A program made the position numbers and the translations under genes. From NCBI RefSeq assembly GCF_000426045.1, contig NZ_AUEP01000009.1, positions 186,001 through 250,000 of the forward strand: a DNA stretch of 64,000 bases. The letters run 5' to 3'. A model generated the notes under the pieces. The model saw only the letters and a list, made by a program, of their open reading frames with translations, did not search any database and had not been told where the DNA came from. This DNA is from Marmoricola sp. URHB0036. Lineage in GTDB: Bacteria; Actinomycetota; Actinomycetes; Propionibacteriales; Nocardioidaceae. Shown one piece after another: positions 18,409 through 26,289 of this stretch (within the stretch, counting starts at the first letter, position 1; the number at the start of each line of letters is the position of its first letter).

Positions 18409-18461
18409 CGCTTGACTACGCTAGCCGACGAGCCCAGAGCCCGATCCGAGGAGAAGCAACC

Positions 18462-18929
18462 GTGTCCAAGCCGTCTGCCCGCAAGCCGACCGTGGTCACC
18501 AGCGGGTACGAGACGTCGATCCCGCGCTGCGTGGTCGCCGTGGTGCTCGTCGTGCTGGGCATCGCCTGGATGGCCGTCTACTACACGGTGGCGCGCGATG
18601 CCGCCCTCGCCCTGCCCGGCGCCAAGAAGCCGAGCAACCCGCTGCCGTTCATGGCCGACCTCGAGAAGTGGAACTACCTGATCGGGTTCGTGCTGATCTT
18701 CCTCGGACTCGCCGTCTCCGCGCACAAGCTGACCCCGATGGGCCGCGGCCGCGGCGTGGTGATCGGGATGCTCGGCTGCTTCGGGCTCGGCCTGCTCTGG
18801 ATCGTGCTGTTCTACTTCATCGGCTCGGACAGCTCGGTGCCGGTGATGAACGACCTCGGCCAGTACAACCTGTTGGTCGGCATCGGCTTCATGGCCGTCG
18901 GCTTCACCTTCGCCACCAAGTGGGAGTAG
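18462..18929 (+). CDS. crgA: CrgA-like cell division protein, double-length with four membrane helices
   Basis: CrgA normally has about 85-95 residues and two helices, and it coordinates FtsZ and PBPs at the septum. This protein has 155 residues and four helices in two similar halves. Half one has a helix CVVAVVLVVLGIAWMAVYY, then MADLEKWNYLIGFVLIFLGLAVS. Half two has LGCFGLGLLWIVLFYFIG, then MNDLGQYNLLVGIGFMAVGF, ending FATKWE. It therefore looks like an internal tandem duplication. GTG 18462 is preceded by GAGGAG. The location between the kinase cluster and the rhomboid gene supports the assignment. Confidence 0.85.
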   Translation: MSKPSARKPTVVTSGYETSIPRCVVAVVLVVLGIAWMAVYYTVARDAALALPGAKKPSNPLPFMADLEKWNYLIGFVLIFLGLAVSAHKLTPMGRGRGVVIGMLGCFGLGLLWIVLFYFIGSDSSVPVMNDLGQYNLLVGIGFMAVGFTFATKWE

Positions 18930-18942
18930 TCCCGTTCCGAGT

Positions 18943-18987
18943 TACACGCGTGTAGTTCTCCACAGGGTTGTCCCCAGCTGTGGACAA
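18943..18987. promoter_or_regulatory. DnaA-box cluster and 12-bp palindrome between crgA and rhomboid
   Basis: A perfect palindrome TACACGCGTGTA (18943-18954) is followed by three DnaA-box-like 9-mers: TTCTCCACA (18956-18964), TTGTCCCCA (18968-18976) and TGTGGACAA (18979-18987, the exact complement of TTGTCCACA). The last two face each other. The site lies in the 68-bp gap between convergent genes, about 37 kb from dnaN. Its role is inferred: a DnaA-titrating or timing site, or simply a conserved terminator region. Confidence 0.5.
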
Positions 18988-18997
18988 CTTTCCCGGG

Positions 18998-19891
18998 TCA
19001 GGCGAGGGCGGTGGCCTTCGCCGCGATGAGCAGCACCGAGGCCACCAGCACCGCTCCGGTGACCCCCCACTGCACCAGCGGACGGTTGCTCCGCGGCGCG
19101 TAGACCATCGCCGTCCCGATGACGGCCCCGCCGACCAGGCCGCCGATGTGGGCCTGCCAGGAGATGCCACTGGCGGTGAAGGTGAAGACCAGGTTGATCG
19201 CGATCAGGGCGAGCAGGGTCTGGACCTGACCGCGCGCCTTGACCGCCACCACGGCCAGCCCGCCCATCAGCCCGAAGATCGCACCCGAGGCGCCCAGCGT
19301 CTGGGCGTGCGGGTTGGCGAACAGCATCACCGCGGCCGAACCGGCCAGCGCCGAGACCAGGTAGAGGGCGAGGAACCGCGAGCGGCCGAGGACGTTCTCG
19401 AGCACCGGGCCGAGGAAGTAGAGCGTGAGCATGTTCAGCCCGATGTGCAGGAGCTCGACATGGGTGAACGCCGAGGTCATCGGCTGCCACCAGGCGCCGT
19501 CGGAGACTCCGCGGACGAGCGCGACGGTGCCGTCGGAGTAGCGGGTCAGGGCCGAGTCGGGCAGCAGCGCCAGCTTGTCGAGCAGGCGGCTGTCGGAACC
19601 CCCGGTCGCCTGGATGCCCAGCCAGACCAGGACGTTCAGCCCGATCAGCACGAAGGTGGTCAGGCGAGGGTCGCTGACCCGCTGTCCGCCGTACGGCGTG
19701 CGCGTCTGCCGGGTCGATCGCGCCCCCTCCTTGACGCAGGTGGGGCACTGGAAACCGACCGCGGCCGAGCGCATGCAGTCGGGGCAGATCGGCCGGGAGC
19801 ACCGCTGGCACCTGATCCACGTCTCGCGATCGGTGTGGCGGTAGCAGACAGGTGGTGCGTCCGGGACGCTCCCGGCCCCGGGGGTGGTCAC
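18998..19891 (-). CDS. Rhomboid-family intramembrane serine protease with N-terminal zinc ribbon
   Basis: A 297-residue protein. Residues 16-53 form a cysteine/histidine-rich zinc ribbon (CYRHTDRETWIRC, CSRPICPDC, CPTC). Six or seven membrane helices follow, with the rhomboid active site: N153 in HIGLNM, nucleophile S202 in GASGAIFG and H248 in AHIGG. Substrates are unknown. GTG 19891 overlaps the stop of the cyclophilin gene upstream (GTGA), so the two are coupled. Confidence 0.93.
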   Translation of the reverse strand: MTTPGAGSVPDAPPVCYRHTDRETWIRCQRCSRPICPDCMRSAAVGFQCPTCVKEGARSTRQTRTPYGGQRVSDPRLTTFVLIGLNVLVWLGIQATGGSDSRLLDKLALLPDSALTRYSDGTVALVRGVSDGAWWQPMTSAFTHVELLHIGLNMLTLYFLGPVLENVLGRSRFLALYLVSALAGSAAVMLFANPHAQTLGASGAIFGLMGGLAVVAVKARGQVQTLLALIAINLVFTFTASGISWQAHIGGLVGGAVIGTAMVYAPRSNRPLVQWGVTGAVLVASVLLIAAKATALA

Positions 19892-20403
19892 CCTCGCTCG
19901 ATCTCCACCGTCTCGATGATCACGGGCTCCACCGGGCGGTCGCCGGGACCCGTGGCGGTCGTGCCGATCGCGTCGACGACGTCGCGGCTGGCCTGGTCGG
20001 CCACCTCGCCGAAGATGGTGTGCTTGTTGTTCAGCCACGGGGTGGCCGCGGTGGTGAGGAAGAACTGCGAGCCGTTGGTGCCCGGGCCGGCATTCGCCAT
20101 CGCCAGCAGGTAGGGCTTGTCGAACTGCAGCTCGGGGTGGAACTCGTCCTTGAAGGTGTAGCCGGGCCCACCGGTGCCGGTGCCCAGCGGGCAGCCGCCC
20201 TGGATCATGAAGTTGTCGATGACGCGGTGGAAGCCGAGCCCGTCGTAGTAACGCTCACCGGACCGGCCGGCGTCGTCCTTGTACTCCTTGGTCCCCTCCG
20301 CGAGACCGGTGAAGTTCTCCACCGTCTTGGGCGCGTGGTCGGGGAACAGGTTGATCACGATGTCGCCACGGTTGGTCTTCAGCGTGGCCTTGAGGTCGGA
20401 CAT
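19888..20403 (-). CDS. ppiA: Cyclophilin-type peptidyl-prolyl cis-trans isomerase
   Basis: A 171-residue cytoplasmic cyclophilin with no signal peptide. The active-site elements FHRVIDNFMIQGG, LAMANAGPGTNGSQFFLT and LNNKHTIFGEV are all present, and the length fits single-domain bacterial PpiA. It catalyses proline isomerisation during protein folding. The start at ATG 20403 (MSDLKATL) follows a purine-rich stretch. The stop overlaps the rhomboid start. Confidence 0.94.
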   Translation of the reverse strand: MSDLKATLKTNRGDIVINLFPDHAPKTVENFTGLAEGTKEYKDDAGRSGERYYDGLGFHRVIDNFMIQGGCPLGTGTGGPGYTFKDEFHPELQFDKPYLLAMANAGPGTNGSQFFLTTAATPWLNNKHTIFGEVADQASRDVVDAIGTTATGPGDRPVEPVIIETVEIERG

Positions 20404-20602
20404 GACTGCCTTTCGGGAGCGTGCGATGAACGATCGTCGGCTCCGATCCTCGCACGCAGCCCCACAGCGGCTCCCGTGTGCCCCCGGCAGGCCGCTACCC
20501 ACCGCCCACAGGCTGACACGGGTTTATTTACCGACCCGGGACGGGCAGGATGACGGGGAGGCCACAGCAGCCAGTGACGATGAAAGAGGGATGACCGGAC
20601 CC

Positions 20603-21319
20603 ATGTTGAAGAAGAGCCGCAAGGACACGCTCGTGGAGCAGGCACAAGACCTGGTCAACGACATCTCCGAGGCCATCGCCCCCCACGTCGAGAGGGCCAA
20701 GGACGAGCTCGGCCCGCGCCTCGCGGACGCCAAGGACCAGATCGCCCCCAGGATCGCGGACGCCAAGGACCAGATCGCGCCCAAGATCGCCGAGGCCCGC
20801 GACCAGGCGGCGCCGTACGTCGAGACCGCCCGCGATCGGTTCGTCAACGAGGTCGTGCCGGCGGTGCAGCAGGCCGTCAGCGACGCCAAGGACCAGGCTG
20901 CCCCGGTGGTCGAGGAGGCCAAGCGTCGCAGCTCGCTGGCCGCCGACGCCATCAAGGGTGAGCCGCCGGCCAAGAAGGGTGGGAAGAAGAAGTGGTTCTT
21001 CTTCGCCGCGCTCGCCGGTGCCGGCGCCTTCGTGTTCAAGAAGCTGCGCAGTGGGGACGAGTCGGCCAACTGGCAGACGTCGTACGCCCCCAAGCCGGCG
21101 CCGGCCGCACCCCCGGCCCCGCCGAGCCCGTCCGCACCGATGGCCGGCAGCCACGCCGCCGACACCGCGGTCGACAGCGCCTCCACCAGCGCCGGTGACG
21201 CCACCGGGGCCAACCCCGGCGAGGCGCTCGCGGACGCGACGGAGGAGCCGCACCCCGTCACCACGCCGGACGCCCCGGCCGAGGACGTCACCGACGTCCA
21301 GGACCCCGACAAGTCCTGA
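20603..21319 (+). CDS. DUF5324-like coiled-coil membrane protein
   Basis: A 238-residue protein. Residues 1 to about 125 are amphipathic heptad/11-mer repeats of the form AKDQIAPRIADAKDQIAPK, like LEA or apolipoprotein helices. A single membrane helix (KKWFFFAALAGAGAFVFKKL) and a Pro/Ala-rich, acidic tail follow. Streptomyces DUF5324 proteins share this layout. The function is unknown; membrane or envelope association is inferred. The start is uncertain: ATG 20603 has AGAGGG 12 bp upstream, while ATG 20591 directly touches that sequence. Confidence 0.7.
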   Translation: MLKKSRKDTLVEQAQDLVNDISEAIAPHVERAKDELGPRLADAKDQIAPRIADAKDQIAPKIAEARDQAAPYVETARDRFVNEVVPAVQQAVSDAKDQAAPVVEEAKRRSSLAADAIKGEPPAKKGGKKKWFFFAALAGAGAFVFKKLRSGDESANWQTSYAPKPAPAAPPAPPSPSAPMAGSHAADTAVDSASTSAGDATGANPGEALADATEEPHPVTTPDAPAEDVTDVQDPDKS

Positions 21320-21329
21320 TCGTCTCGGA

Positions 21330-21360
21330 GAAGTCGCCTCACCGCTGGTGGGGCGACTTC
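21330..21360. terminator. Bidirectional terminator between convergent genes
   Basis: A 14-bp stem (GAAGTCGCCTCACC with GGTGGGGCGACTTC, one G-U pair) and a 3-nt loop are followed by a short T stretch (TTCTTCC on the plus strand). It sits between the DUF5324-like gene and the minus-strand acyltransferase gene, so it can end both transcripts. Confidence 0.7.
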
Positions 21361-22388
21361 TTCCGTGTCCGGGGCAGGTCGACCGGGCGGTGCTCGTCGA
21401 CCCAGTGGTCGACACGGGCCCACCACTCGTAGAGCCACTCGATGCGGCCCTCCCGGTCGGTGGGGATGTCCTCGCGTGGGATCCGCCACCAGCCCATCAG
21501 CAGCAGCTTGTCCATCGGCAGCGAGTGCCAGACGTCGGCGATGGTGACGACGTGGTCGAGCCCGGTGTGCGCGACGAGGAGTACGTCGGCCTCCGGGGCC
21601 GCCTCGAGCGCCGCCAGCACCCCACCGGGCCGAGGTGCGAGGACGTTGATCATCTCGGCGGCCCGGTCGGCCATGCCGTGCAGCCCGAGCCGGTTCAACC
21701 GGTTGATGGCCCGCTCGCGCCGCTCCGGGGTGAAGTTGCCGCCCTCGGGGAAGATCACGAACGCGTCGTTCTCGTCGAGGTTGCGCGCCAGGTCGCCCAC
21801 CTCGGCCTCGAGGTCGCGGCCCTTCGCGGGGTGGGCGGAGATGAACCGGCTCGGCAGCCGGGTGAGCAGCACCCCGAGTGCCGGGTCCCAGGCCAGCATC
21901 TCCTTGAGCACCACCCGCGGCTCGCGGTCGTACCAGTGCATCAGTGCGTACATCAGGGTGAAGGAGTCACCGGGTCCGGCGTGTCGACAGAACACCAGCA
22001 GCGGCTCGCCGGGATAGGCGTCCGGAGAGGGCCCGACGGTCTCGATCTTCAGGCGCAGCACCCGCCGCGCCTCACTGAAGAACACCACGAGGTAGCCCTG
22101 CACCAGGTCGTAGTGGATCCGCTCGAAGAACGGGTTGCGGATGAAGACGCCGAAGCCGGAGGCGATCCAGAGGCCGAACAGCTCGACCAGGATGATGCTC
22201 TCGAGGGTGAGGTGCACGACGCCCAGCCACAGCAGGCGCACCGGTCGCAGCCAGCCGGGGACGAAGGGCGAGACGATGTAGCCGCCCACCAGCCACAGCG
22301 GGAGCGTCGTCCACAGCAGCACGGTCACCACGATGAACAGGGGCGCGACCACGGCCCGTTGCAGGACGACCGTGATCACGTGACGCAT
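21339..22388 (-). CDS. PlsC-like 1-acylglycerol-3-phosphate acyltransferase
   Basis: A 349-residue membrane-associated acyltransferase. The N-terminus has two hydrophobic helices (about 5-40 and 52-82). The glycerolipid acyltransferase motifs are H136-x4-D141 (FCRHAGPGDSF) and FPEGGNFTPERR. It probably acylates lysophosphatidic acid or a related lipid. The start ATG overlaps the stop of the patatin-like gene by one base (TGATG), so an acyltransferase and a lipase are made together, which suggests phospholipid remodelling. Confidence 0.85.
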   Translation of the reverse strand: MRHVITVVLQRAVVAPLFIVVTVLLWTTLPLWLVGGYIVSPFVPGWLRPVRLLWLGVVHLTLESIILVELFGLWIASGFGVFIRNPFFERIHYDLVQGYLVVFFSEARRVLRLKIETVGPSPDAYPGEPLLVFCRHAGPGDSFTLMYALMHWYDREPRVVLKEMLAWDPALGVLLTRLPSRFISAHPAKGRDLEAEVGDLARNLDENDAFVIFPEGGNFTPERRERAINRLNRLGLHGMADRAAEMINVLAPRPGGVLAALEAAPEADVLLVAHTGLDHVVTIADVWHSLPMDKLLLMGWWRIPREDIPTDREGRIEWLYEWWARVDHWVDEHRPVDLPRTRKKSPHQR

Positions 22389-23212
22389 CAGAGATGCTCC
22401 GCGAGGTAGGCCCTGCTGCCGTCGTACGCCGCCTCGATGCGCCCTTCGACCCGTGAGGTGTCCCGGTAGACCCAGGGCGAGTCGTCCTTGGCCGTGCCGC
22501 CCGCCGGCAGCACGTGTGCCGTGACGCCCTCGGGCAGCTCGGCCATCTCGCGCACGAAGCGATGCCGACGCGCGATCTCGAAGGAGACCCGGGCCACCTC
22601 CCAGGGCTTGCGTGGCGCCTTCAGCGGTCGGTCGACCCGCCCGACCTGGAGCACGAAGATGCGCGTGGCGCCGAGCTCGACCGCGCGCCCCAGGGGGATC
22701 GAGTTCACGATGCCGCCGTCGAGGTAGTGCTCCTTGCCGACCTTGGCCGGAGGCAGCAGGCCGGGGACAGCGGCGCTGGCGACGACGGCCGGCACCACCG
22801 GTCCTTCGCTGAACCAGGTCTCCGCCGATCGCTCGATACTGGCCGCACAGCACTGGAACTGCACCGCGAGCTGCTCGAAGGTGAGGTCGCCGAACTCGTC
22901 GTCGAGTCGTTCGCGCAGCGGCTCGGCGGAGTGGAGGTGCGTGCCGGTGCGGACGGCGCGGGTGACCTGGCGCCACGGGGTGTCGCCGTAGACGTCGTTG
23001 CTGGCCGAGACCGACTCCCACAGGTCGAGCAGGCGGTCGACCACGCCCGGAGTCGGGTCGGTGGCGACCACCAGGCCGTTCAGGGCGCCGACCGAGGTGC
23101 CGACGATCAGGTCGGGGCGCACGTCGTACTCGAACAGGGCGCGGAGCATGCCGACCTCGACCGCCCCGAGCAAGCCGCCTCCGCCGAGCACGAAGGCGGT
23201 GCGCTCGCTCAT
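22388..23212 (-). CDS. Patatin-like phospholipase
   Basis: A 274-residue patatin-fold hydrolase. The oxyanion-hole glycine loop is GGGGLLGAVEVGML (10-23), the nucleophile is S40 in GTSVG, and the catalytic Asp is D165 in YLDGG. The Ser-Asp dyad is thus complete. The protein has no signal peptide, so action on the inner face of the membrane is likely. It is translationally coupled to the PlsC-like gene, implying deacylation and reacylation of the same lipids. Confidence 0.9.
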   Translation of the reverse strand: MSERTAFVLGGGGLLGAVEVGMLRALFEYDVRPDLIVGTSVGALNGLVVATDPTPGVVDRLLDLWESVSASNDVYGDTPWRQVTRAVRTGTHLHSAEPLRERLDDEFGDLTFEQLAVQFQCCAASIERSAETWFSEGPVVPAVVASAAVPGLLPPAKVGKEHYLDGGIVNSIPLGRAVELGATRIFVLQVGRVDRPLKAPRKPWEVARVSFEIARRHRFVREMAELPEGVTAHVLPAGGTAKDDSPWVYRDTSRVEGRIEAAYDGSRAYLAEHL

Positions 23213-23231
23213 GACCCGGCCAGTCTCTCGG

Positions 23232-23579
23232 TCAGACGCCTGCGGCCGCGAGCTCGGGGTGTTCGGCCCGCACCTTCTGGGTGGCGCGGTGCTCGACCCA
23301 GAAGATCAGGATCGGGATCAGCCCGGCCAGCAGCACCAGGCCGGTGAACGACCACGACCACCTCAGCCGCCGCGCGAGGGTGAAGGACACCACGAGGTAG
23401 ACCATGTAGATCCAGCCGTGCGCGACTCCGACGAGCGAGGTGAGGTTGTCGCCGGTCGTCTGCAGCGAGGTGCCGTCGGCGGGGAGGTACTTCAGCGGCA
23501 CCGCCACGAAGACGAGGACCGTGAGCAGCACGCCGACGATCATCGCCAGCACACGGTAGGTGGTGAAGAGGTTGCGCAC
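23232..23579 (-). CDS. DUF3817 family membrane protein
   Basis: A 115-residue protein with three predicted membrane helices (TTYRVLAMIVGVLLTVLVFVAV, VGVAHGWIYMVYLVVSFTLA, WSFTGLVLLAGLIPILIFWVEH). The pattern of RVLA near the start, HGWIYMVY in the middle and FWVEHR near the end matches DUF3817. Its function is unknown. It lies 9 bp downstream of the SURF1 gene and probably shares its transcript. Confidence 0.85.
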   Translation of the reverse strand: MRNLFTTYRVLAMIVGVLLTVLVFVAVPLKYLPADGTSLQTTGDNLTSLVGVAHGWIYMVYLVVSFTLARRLRWSWSFTGLVLLAGLIPILIFWVEHRATQKVRAEHPELAAAGV

Positions 23580-23588
23580 CCGCTCAAC

Positions 23589-24320
23589 TTATCCGGCGAC
23601 CGGCTGCGCGGGCTCGGCGGCCGCCTCCAGCTGGTCGCGGCACCAGCGCTGCCAGATGTAGATCGCGAAACCGCCGAAGATCCACCACTGGAACGCATAG
23701 AGCAGGTTGCGCAGGTGCGAGGTGGTGGAGACCTCCGGAACCGACTCGGGCGAGACCTTCGCCAGCCCGGTCGTGCCGCTTCCGGCGTCCTTGGCCACGA
23801 CGTACCCCGAGTACAGGTCGGCGTCGACGTGCTCGACCACACTGGCGATCCGCATCTCCGGGATCACGTCGTCCTCCGGGTCGTCGTCGGTGGCTCCGGT
23901 GCCCTCGGAGGCCTGCAGGTAGCCGCGCACGGCGACCGACCCGCTCGACTGCGGGGCCTCGGGCCGGGGTGACCAGCCGCGTACGACGGGCATGGCGCTG
24001 TCCCCGACCAGGACGGGGGTCATCACCCAGTAGCCGCGCTTCCCGTGCAGGTCCCGATCGGCGACGTACAGCGTGCCCTTGGGCAGCCAGGTCCCCTCGA
24101 AGGTCACCGGCTGGCCGAGGTACTGACCCGGGAACGGGTCGTCCCCGCTCATCACCTTGCTCAACGGCAGGGCTGCGGCCGTGGAGAGGTCGCGGGCGTC
24201 GGCGTCCCGACCGGCCTGCCACGCGTGCAGCTGCCAGATCCCGAGACCGATCGCCGCCGCCAGCGCCACCAGCATCAGCAGGTGCGCGCCCCAGTAGCGG
24301 GGACGCAGCAGGAGGGGCAC
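23589..24320 (-). CDS. SURF1 family cytochrome oxidase assembly protein
   Basis: A 243-residue protein with the SURF1 layout. An N-terminal membrane helix (GAHLLMLVALAAAIGLGIWQLHAW) is followed by an external domain with FEGTWLPKGTLYVADRD and GYWVMTPVLVGDSAMPVVRGW. A C-terminal helix (LLYAFQWWIFGGFAIYIWQRW) ends in the usual RNL-YAFQWW motif. SURF1 proteins help insert heme into aa3-type cytochrome c oxidase; no oxidase genes lie nearby. Confidence 0.88.
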   Translation of the reverse strand: MPLLLRPRYWGAHLLMLVALAAAIGLGIWQLHAWQAGRDADARDLSTAAALPLSKVMSGDDPFPGQYLGQPVTFEGTWLPKGTLYVADRDLHGKRGYWVMTPVLVGDSAMPVVRGWSPRPEAPQSSGSVAVRGYLQASEGTGATDDDPEDDVIPEMRIASVVEHVDADLYSGYVVAKDAGSGTTGLAKVSPESVPEVSTTSHLRNLLYAFQWWIFGGFAIYIWQRWCRDQLEAAAEPAQPVAG

Positions 24321-24329
24321 CCCGAAAGC

Positions 24330-24806
24330 CTACGGTCGGGGTCGTCGCATCCAGACGTGCGGGATCCCGTCCTCGTCGTACGGCTCGCTGATGGCAGCGA
24401 AGCCGAGGCTGCCGTAGAACCCGGCCAGGTGTGCCTGCGCCCCGAGGTCGACCGGCTCCCCCGGCCAGCGGTACGCGCAGGTGGCCAGCGCCCGGTGCAT
24501 CAACGGGCGGGCCAGCTGCTGCCCGCGCGCCTCCGGCGCCACGATCACCCGCCCGATCCGGGGGGCCAGGTGCTGGTCGTCGGGCGCGAGCACCCGGGCG
24601 TACGCCGCGATGGCGCCTGCTCTCCCGAATCTCCCGACGAGGTGCACCGTCCCGGTGGCGAGGTCGAGCCCGTCGATGTCCTGGTAGACACACTCCTGCT
24701 CGACCACGAACACCGCCGAGCGCAGCGCGAGGACGTCGTACAACGTGGCGGCGTCGAGCTCATCGCCCTCGACCTCGGACCACTCGAGATCGGCTCCGGC
24801 TGTCAT
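24330..24806 (-). CDS. GNAT-family N-acetyltransferase, ElaA type
   Basis: A 158-residue GNAT protein close to ElaA. The N-terminus has LYDVLALRSAVFVVEQECVY, followed by the ElaA-typical DGLDLATGTVHLVGR. The acetyl-CoA binding region is RVIVAPEARGQQLARPLM. The C-terminus FYGSLGFAAISEPYDEDGIPHVWM is also family-typical. The acceptor substrate is unknown. It lies 9 bp upstream of the SURF1 gene on the same strand. Confidence 0.9.
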   Translation of the reverse strand: MTAGADLEWSEVEGDELDAATLYDVLALRSAVFVVEQECVYQDIDGLDLATGTVHLVGRFGRAGAIAAYARVLAPDDQHLAPRIGRVIVAPEARGQQLARPLMHRALATCAYRWPGEPVDLGAQAHLAGFYGSLGFAAISEPYDEDGIPHVWMRRPRP

Positions 24807-24859
24807 GGCGCCAGTATCGCGGCGTTCATGAGCGGCGCTGCTCCGGGTACGGGCCAGCC

Positions 24860-25564
24860 ATGCCCTCCCCTGATCCCCGAGACCCCGTCCTGCTGTCCCT
24901 GGCCCGCGCCGGAGGAGGCGCCCTGGCCTCGCTCATCCGCGGCGTCTCCGCGCTCCGCGTCGACGCAAAACCCCTGCACCCTCGTGGCATCGTCGTCCGC
25001 GGCACCCTGCGACGGCACGGCCTCGACCTGCCGACCGGTGTGGCCTGGCTGGATGAGCAAGGCGAGGACGACGTGGTGCTGCGCTGGTCGCGAGCAGTCG
25101 GGCTACCGTCACCGGTGCCGGACATCCACGGCCTCGCCGTCCGTGTCGAGCGGGCGGACGGCTTCGGCGACGTACTGTTCGCGACGACCGGGTGGGTCGG
25201 CCCGCTGCGCTTGGTGCTCGTTCCGGGGATCTCCGCCCACCGGGCGATGACCACGCTGCTGCCTTACACGACTCCTGAGGGCGCGCTGCTCCTCGGCGCT
25301 CGCCCGGGTGAGGACGTGACGAGGCTGTACGTCGCCACTCCTCTCGGCCCCTGGCGCGAGTTCGCCGAGCTGCGCGAGTCGGCCGGGCCTCCGCTCGACC
25401 AGCCGATCCGGTTCGACCCGGTGCTGCACCCGCTTCCGGGGTTGGCCTTCCCCGCCTGGGTCAAGCGGCTCCGCGAGCCGGCGTACCGCACCGCCCGGGA
25501 GACCCAGCATCCCCAGGTGACGGTGAGCACCGGCCGGTCAGGTCACCGGGAAGATCCGCGCTGA
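24860..25564 (+). CDS. Uncharacterised protein with faint similarity to the catalase fold
   Basis: A 234-residue cytoplasmic protein often found beside a metallophosphoesterase in actinobacteria. The family has no established function. Segments such as PLHPRGIVVRGTLR, VLRWSRAVGLPSPVPDIHGL, AVRVERADGFGDVLFATTG and HRAMTTLLPY recall the heme-binding catalase barrel (HPKG-FG-F, RFS-G-RDPRGFA-KF). That resemblance is my inference. There is no clear catalase heme-ligand tyrosine motif. The 3' end overlaps the convergent phosphoesterase gene by 27 bp. Confidence 0.6.
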   Translation: MPSPDPRDPVLLSLARAGGGALASLIRGVSALRVDAKPLHPRGIVVRGTLRRHGLDLPTGVAWLDEQGEDDVVLRWSRAVGLPSPVPDIHGLAVRVERADGFGDVLFATTGWVGPLRLVLVPGISAHRAMTTLLPYTTPEGALLLGARPGEDVTRLYVATPLGPWREFAELRESAGPPLDQPIRFDPVLHPLPGLAFPAWVKRLREPAYRTARETQHPQVTVSTGRSGHREDPR

Positions 25565-26029
25565 GCGCAGGATGCCGTCCTCGACCACCAGCTCGCCCAT
25601 CGTGCCCTGCGGCTGACGGCGCTTGTCGGTCGGCGAACCGGGATTGAAGGCCCGCTGGCCGGCGTACGTCTCGTCCCAGGGGATGTGCGAGTGCCCGAAG
25701 ACCACGAGGTCGGCCTCCGGGAACAGCCGCTTCAGCCGCGGACCTCGCCCGGTGCGCGCCCCGCTGTCGTGCACCATCCCCACCCGCAACCCGTCCAGGT
25801 CGAGCAGCAGCGTCTCGGGCGCTCCCCACGCCGCGACGTCCGGCCCGTCGTTGTTCCCCCGGACGGCCCGCACCGGCGCGAACTGCTCGAGCTCCTCGAG
25901 GGTCTCGCGCAGGCACACGTCACCGGCGTGCAGGATCAGGTCGACGCCCTCGAGCGCACCGGCCACCGCCGGTGGACACCGCTTCCAGAAGCGCGGCGAG
26001 TGGGTGTCGGCGAGCACGGCGATGCGCAT
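25538..26029 (-). CDS. YfcE/MJ0936-type metallophosphoesterase
   Basis: A 163-residue phosphodiesterase. All dinuclear metal-binding motifs are visible: DTH at residues 8-10, HAGDV, GNNDG, VHDSG and GHSHIP. YfcE-like enzymes hydrolyse phosphodiesters with manganese or similar metals; the natural substrate is unknown. The length is typical. It is convergent with, and slightly overlaps, the catalase-fold-like gene. Confidence 0.9.
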   Translation of the reverse strand: MRIAVLADTHSPRFWKRCPPAVAGALEGVDLILHAGDVCLRETLEELEQFAPVRAVRGNNDGPDVAAWGAPETLLLDLDGLRVGMVHDSGARTGRGPRLKRLFPEADLVVFGHSHIPWDETYAGQRAFNPGSPTDKRRQPQGTMGELVVEDGILRSARIFPVT

Positions 26030-26101
26030 GCAGCCAGTGTGTCGCGTCGTGTGTGGTCGATCCCGTGCACCTGGTGGGCGCGATCAACCACACAGTCGGG
26101 A

Positions 26102-26190
26102 GGTGGCGGGGCCTAGGGGACTCGAACCCCTAACCCCCTGCTTGCCAAGCCCAGAAGCAGGCACAGCCGCTACCAATTGCGCCCCACCAC
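26102..26190 (-). pseudogene. tRNA-Ala-like pseudogene next to tRNA-Ala
   Basis: This is a near-duplicate of the adjacent tRNA-Ala. The D-arm segment GCGCAATTGGTAGCG and the variable/T-arm block from GCAAGCAGGGGG through the T-loop TTCGAGT are identical. The anticodon loop has been expanded (loop CTGGGCTTGGC, 11 nt) and the D/anticodon junction has extra bases. The ends no longer form a normal 7-bp acceptor. They form a 10-bp closing helix instead (GTGGTGGGGC with GCCCCGCCAC). It should not be charged as a tRNA; a structured, processed or terminator-like RNA is possible. Confidence 0.65.
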
Positions 26191-26207
26191 GGCGCGGAAG
26201 AAATCAG

Positions 26208-26280
26208 TGGAGCCTAGGGGACTCGAACCCCTAACCCCCTGCTTGCAAAGCAGGTGCGCTACCAATTGCGCCAAGGCCCC
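26208..26280 (-). tRNA. tRNA-Ala (anticodon TGC)
   Basis: A 73-nt cloverleaf on the minus strand. The acceptor GGGGCCT/AGGCTCC carries the G3-U70 pair that marks alanine tRNAs. The D-stem is GCGC/GCGC, the anticodon stem CCTGC/GCAGG encloses TTTGCAA (anticodon TGC), and the T-arm is AGGGG-TTCGAGT-CCCCT. It lies downstream of the DLW-39 gene. Confidence 0.95.
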
Positions 26281-26289
26281 GAAGGAAGC

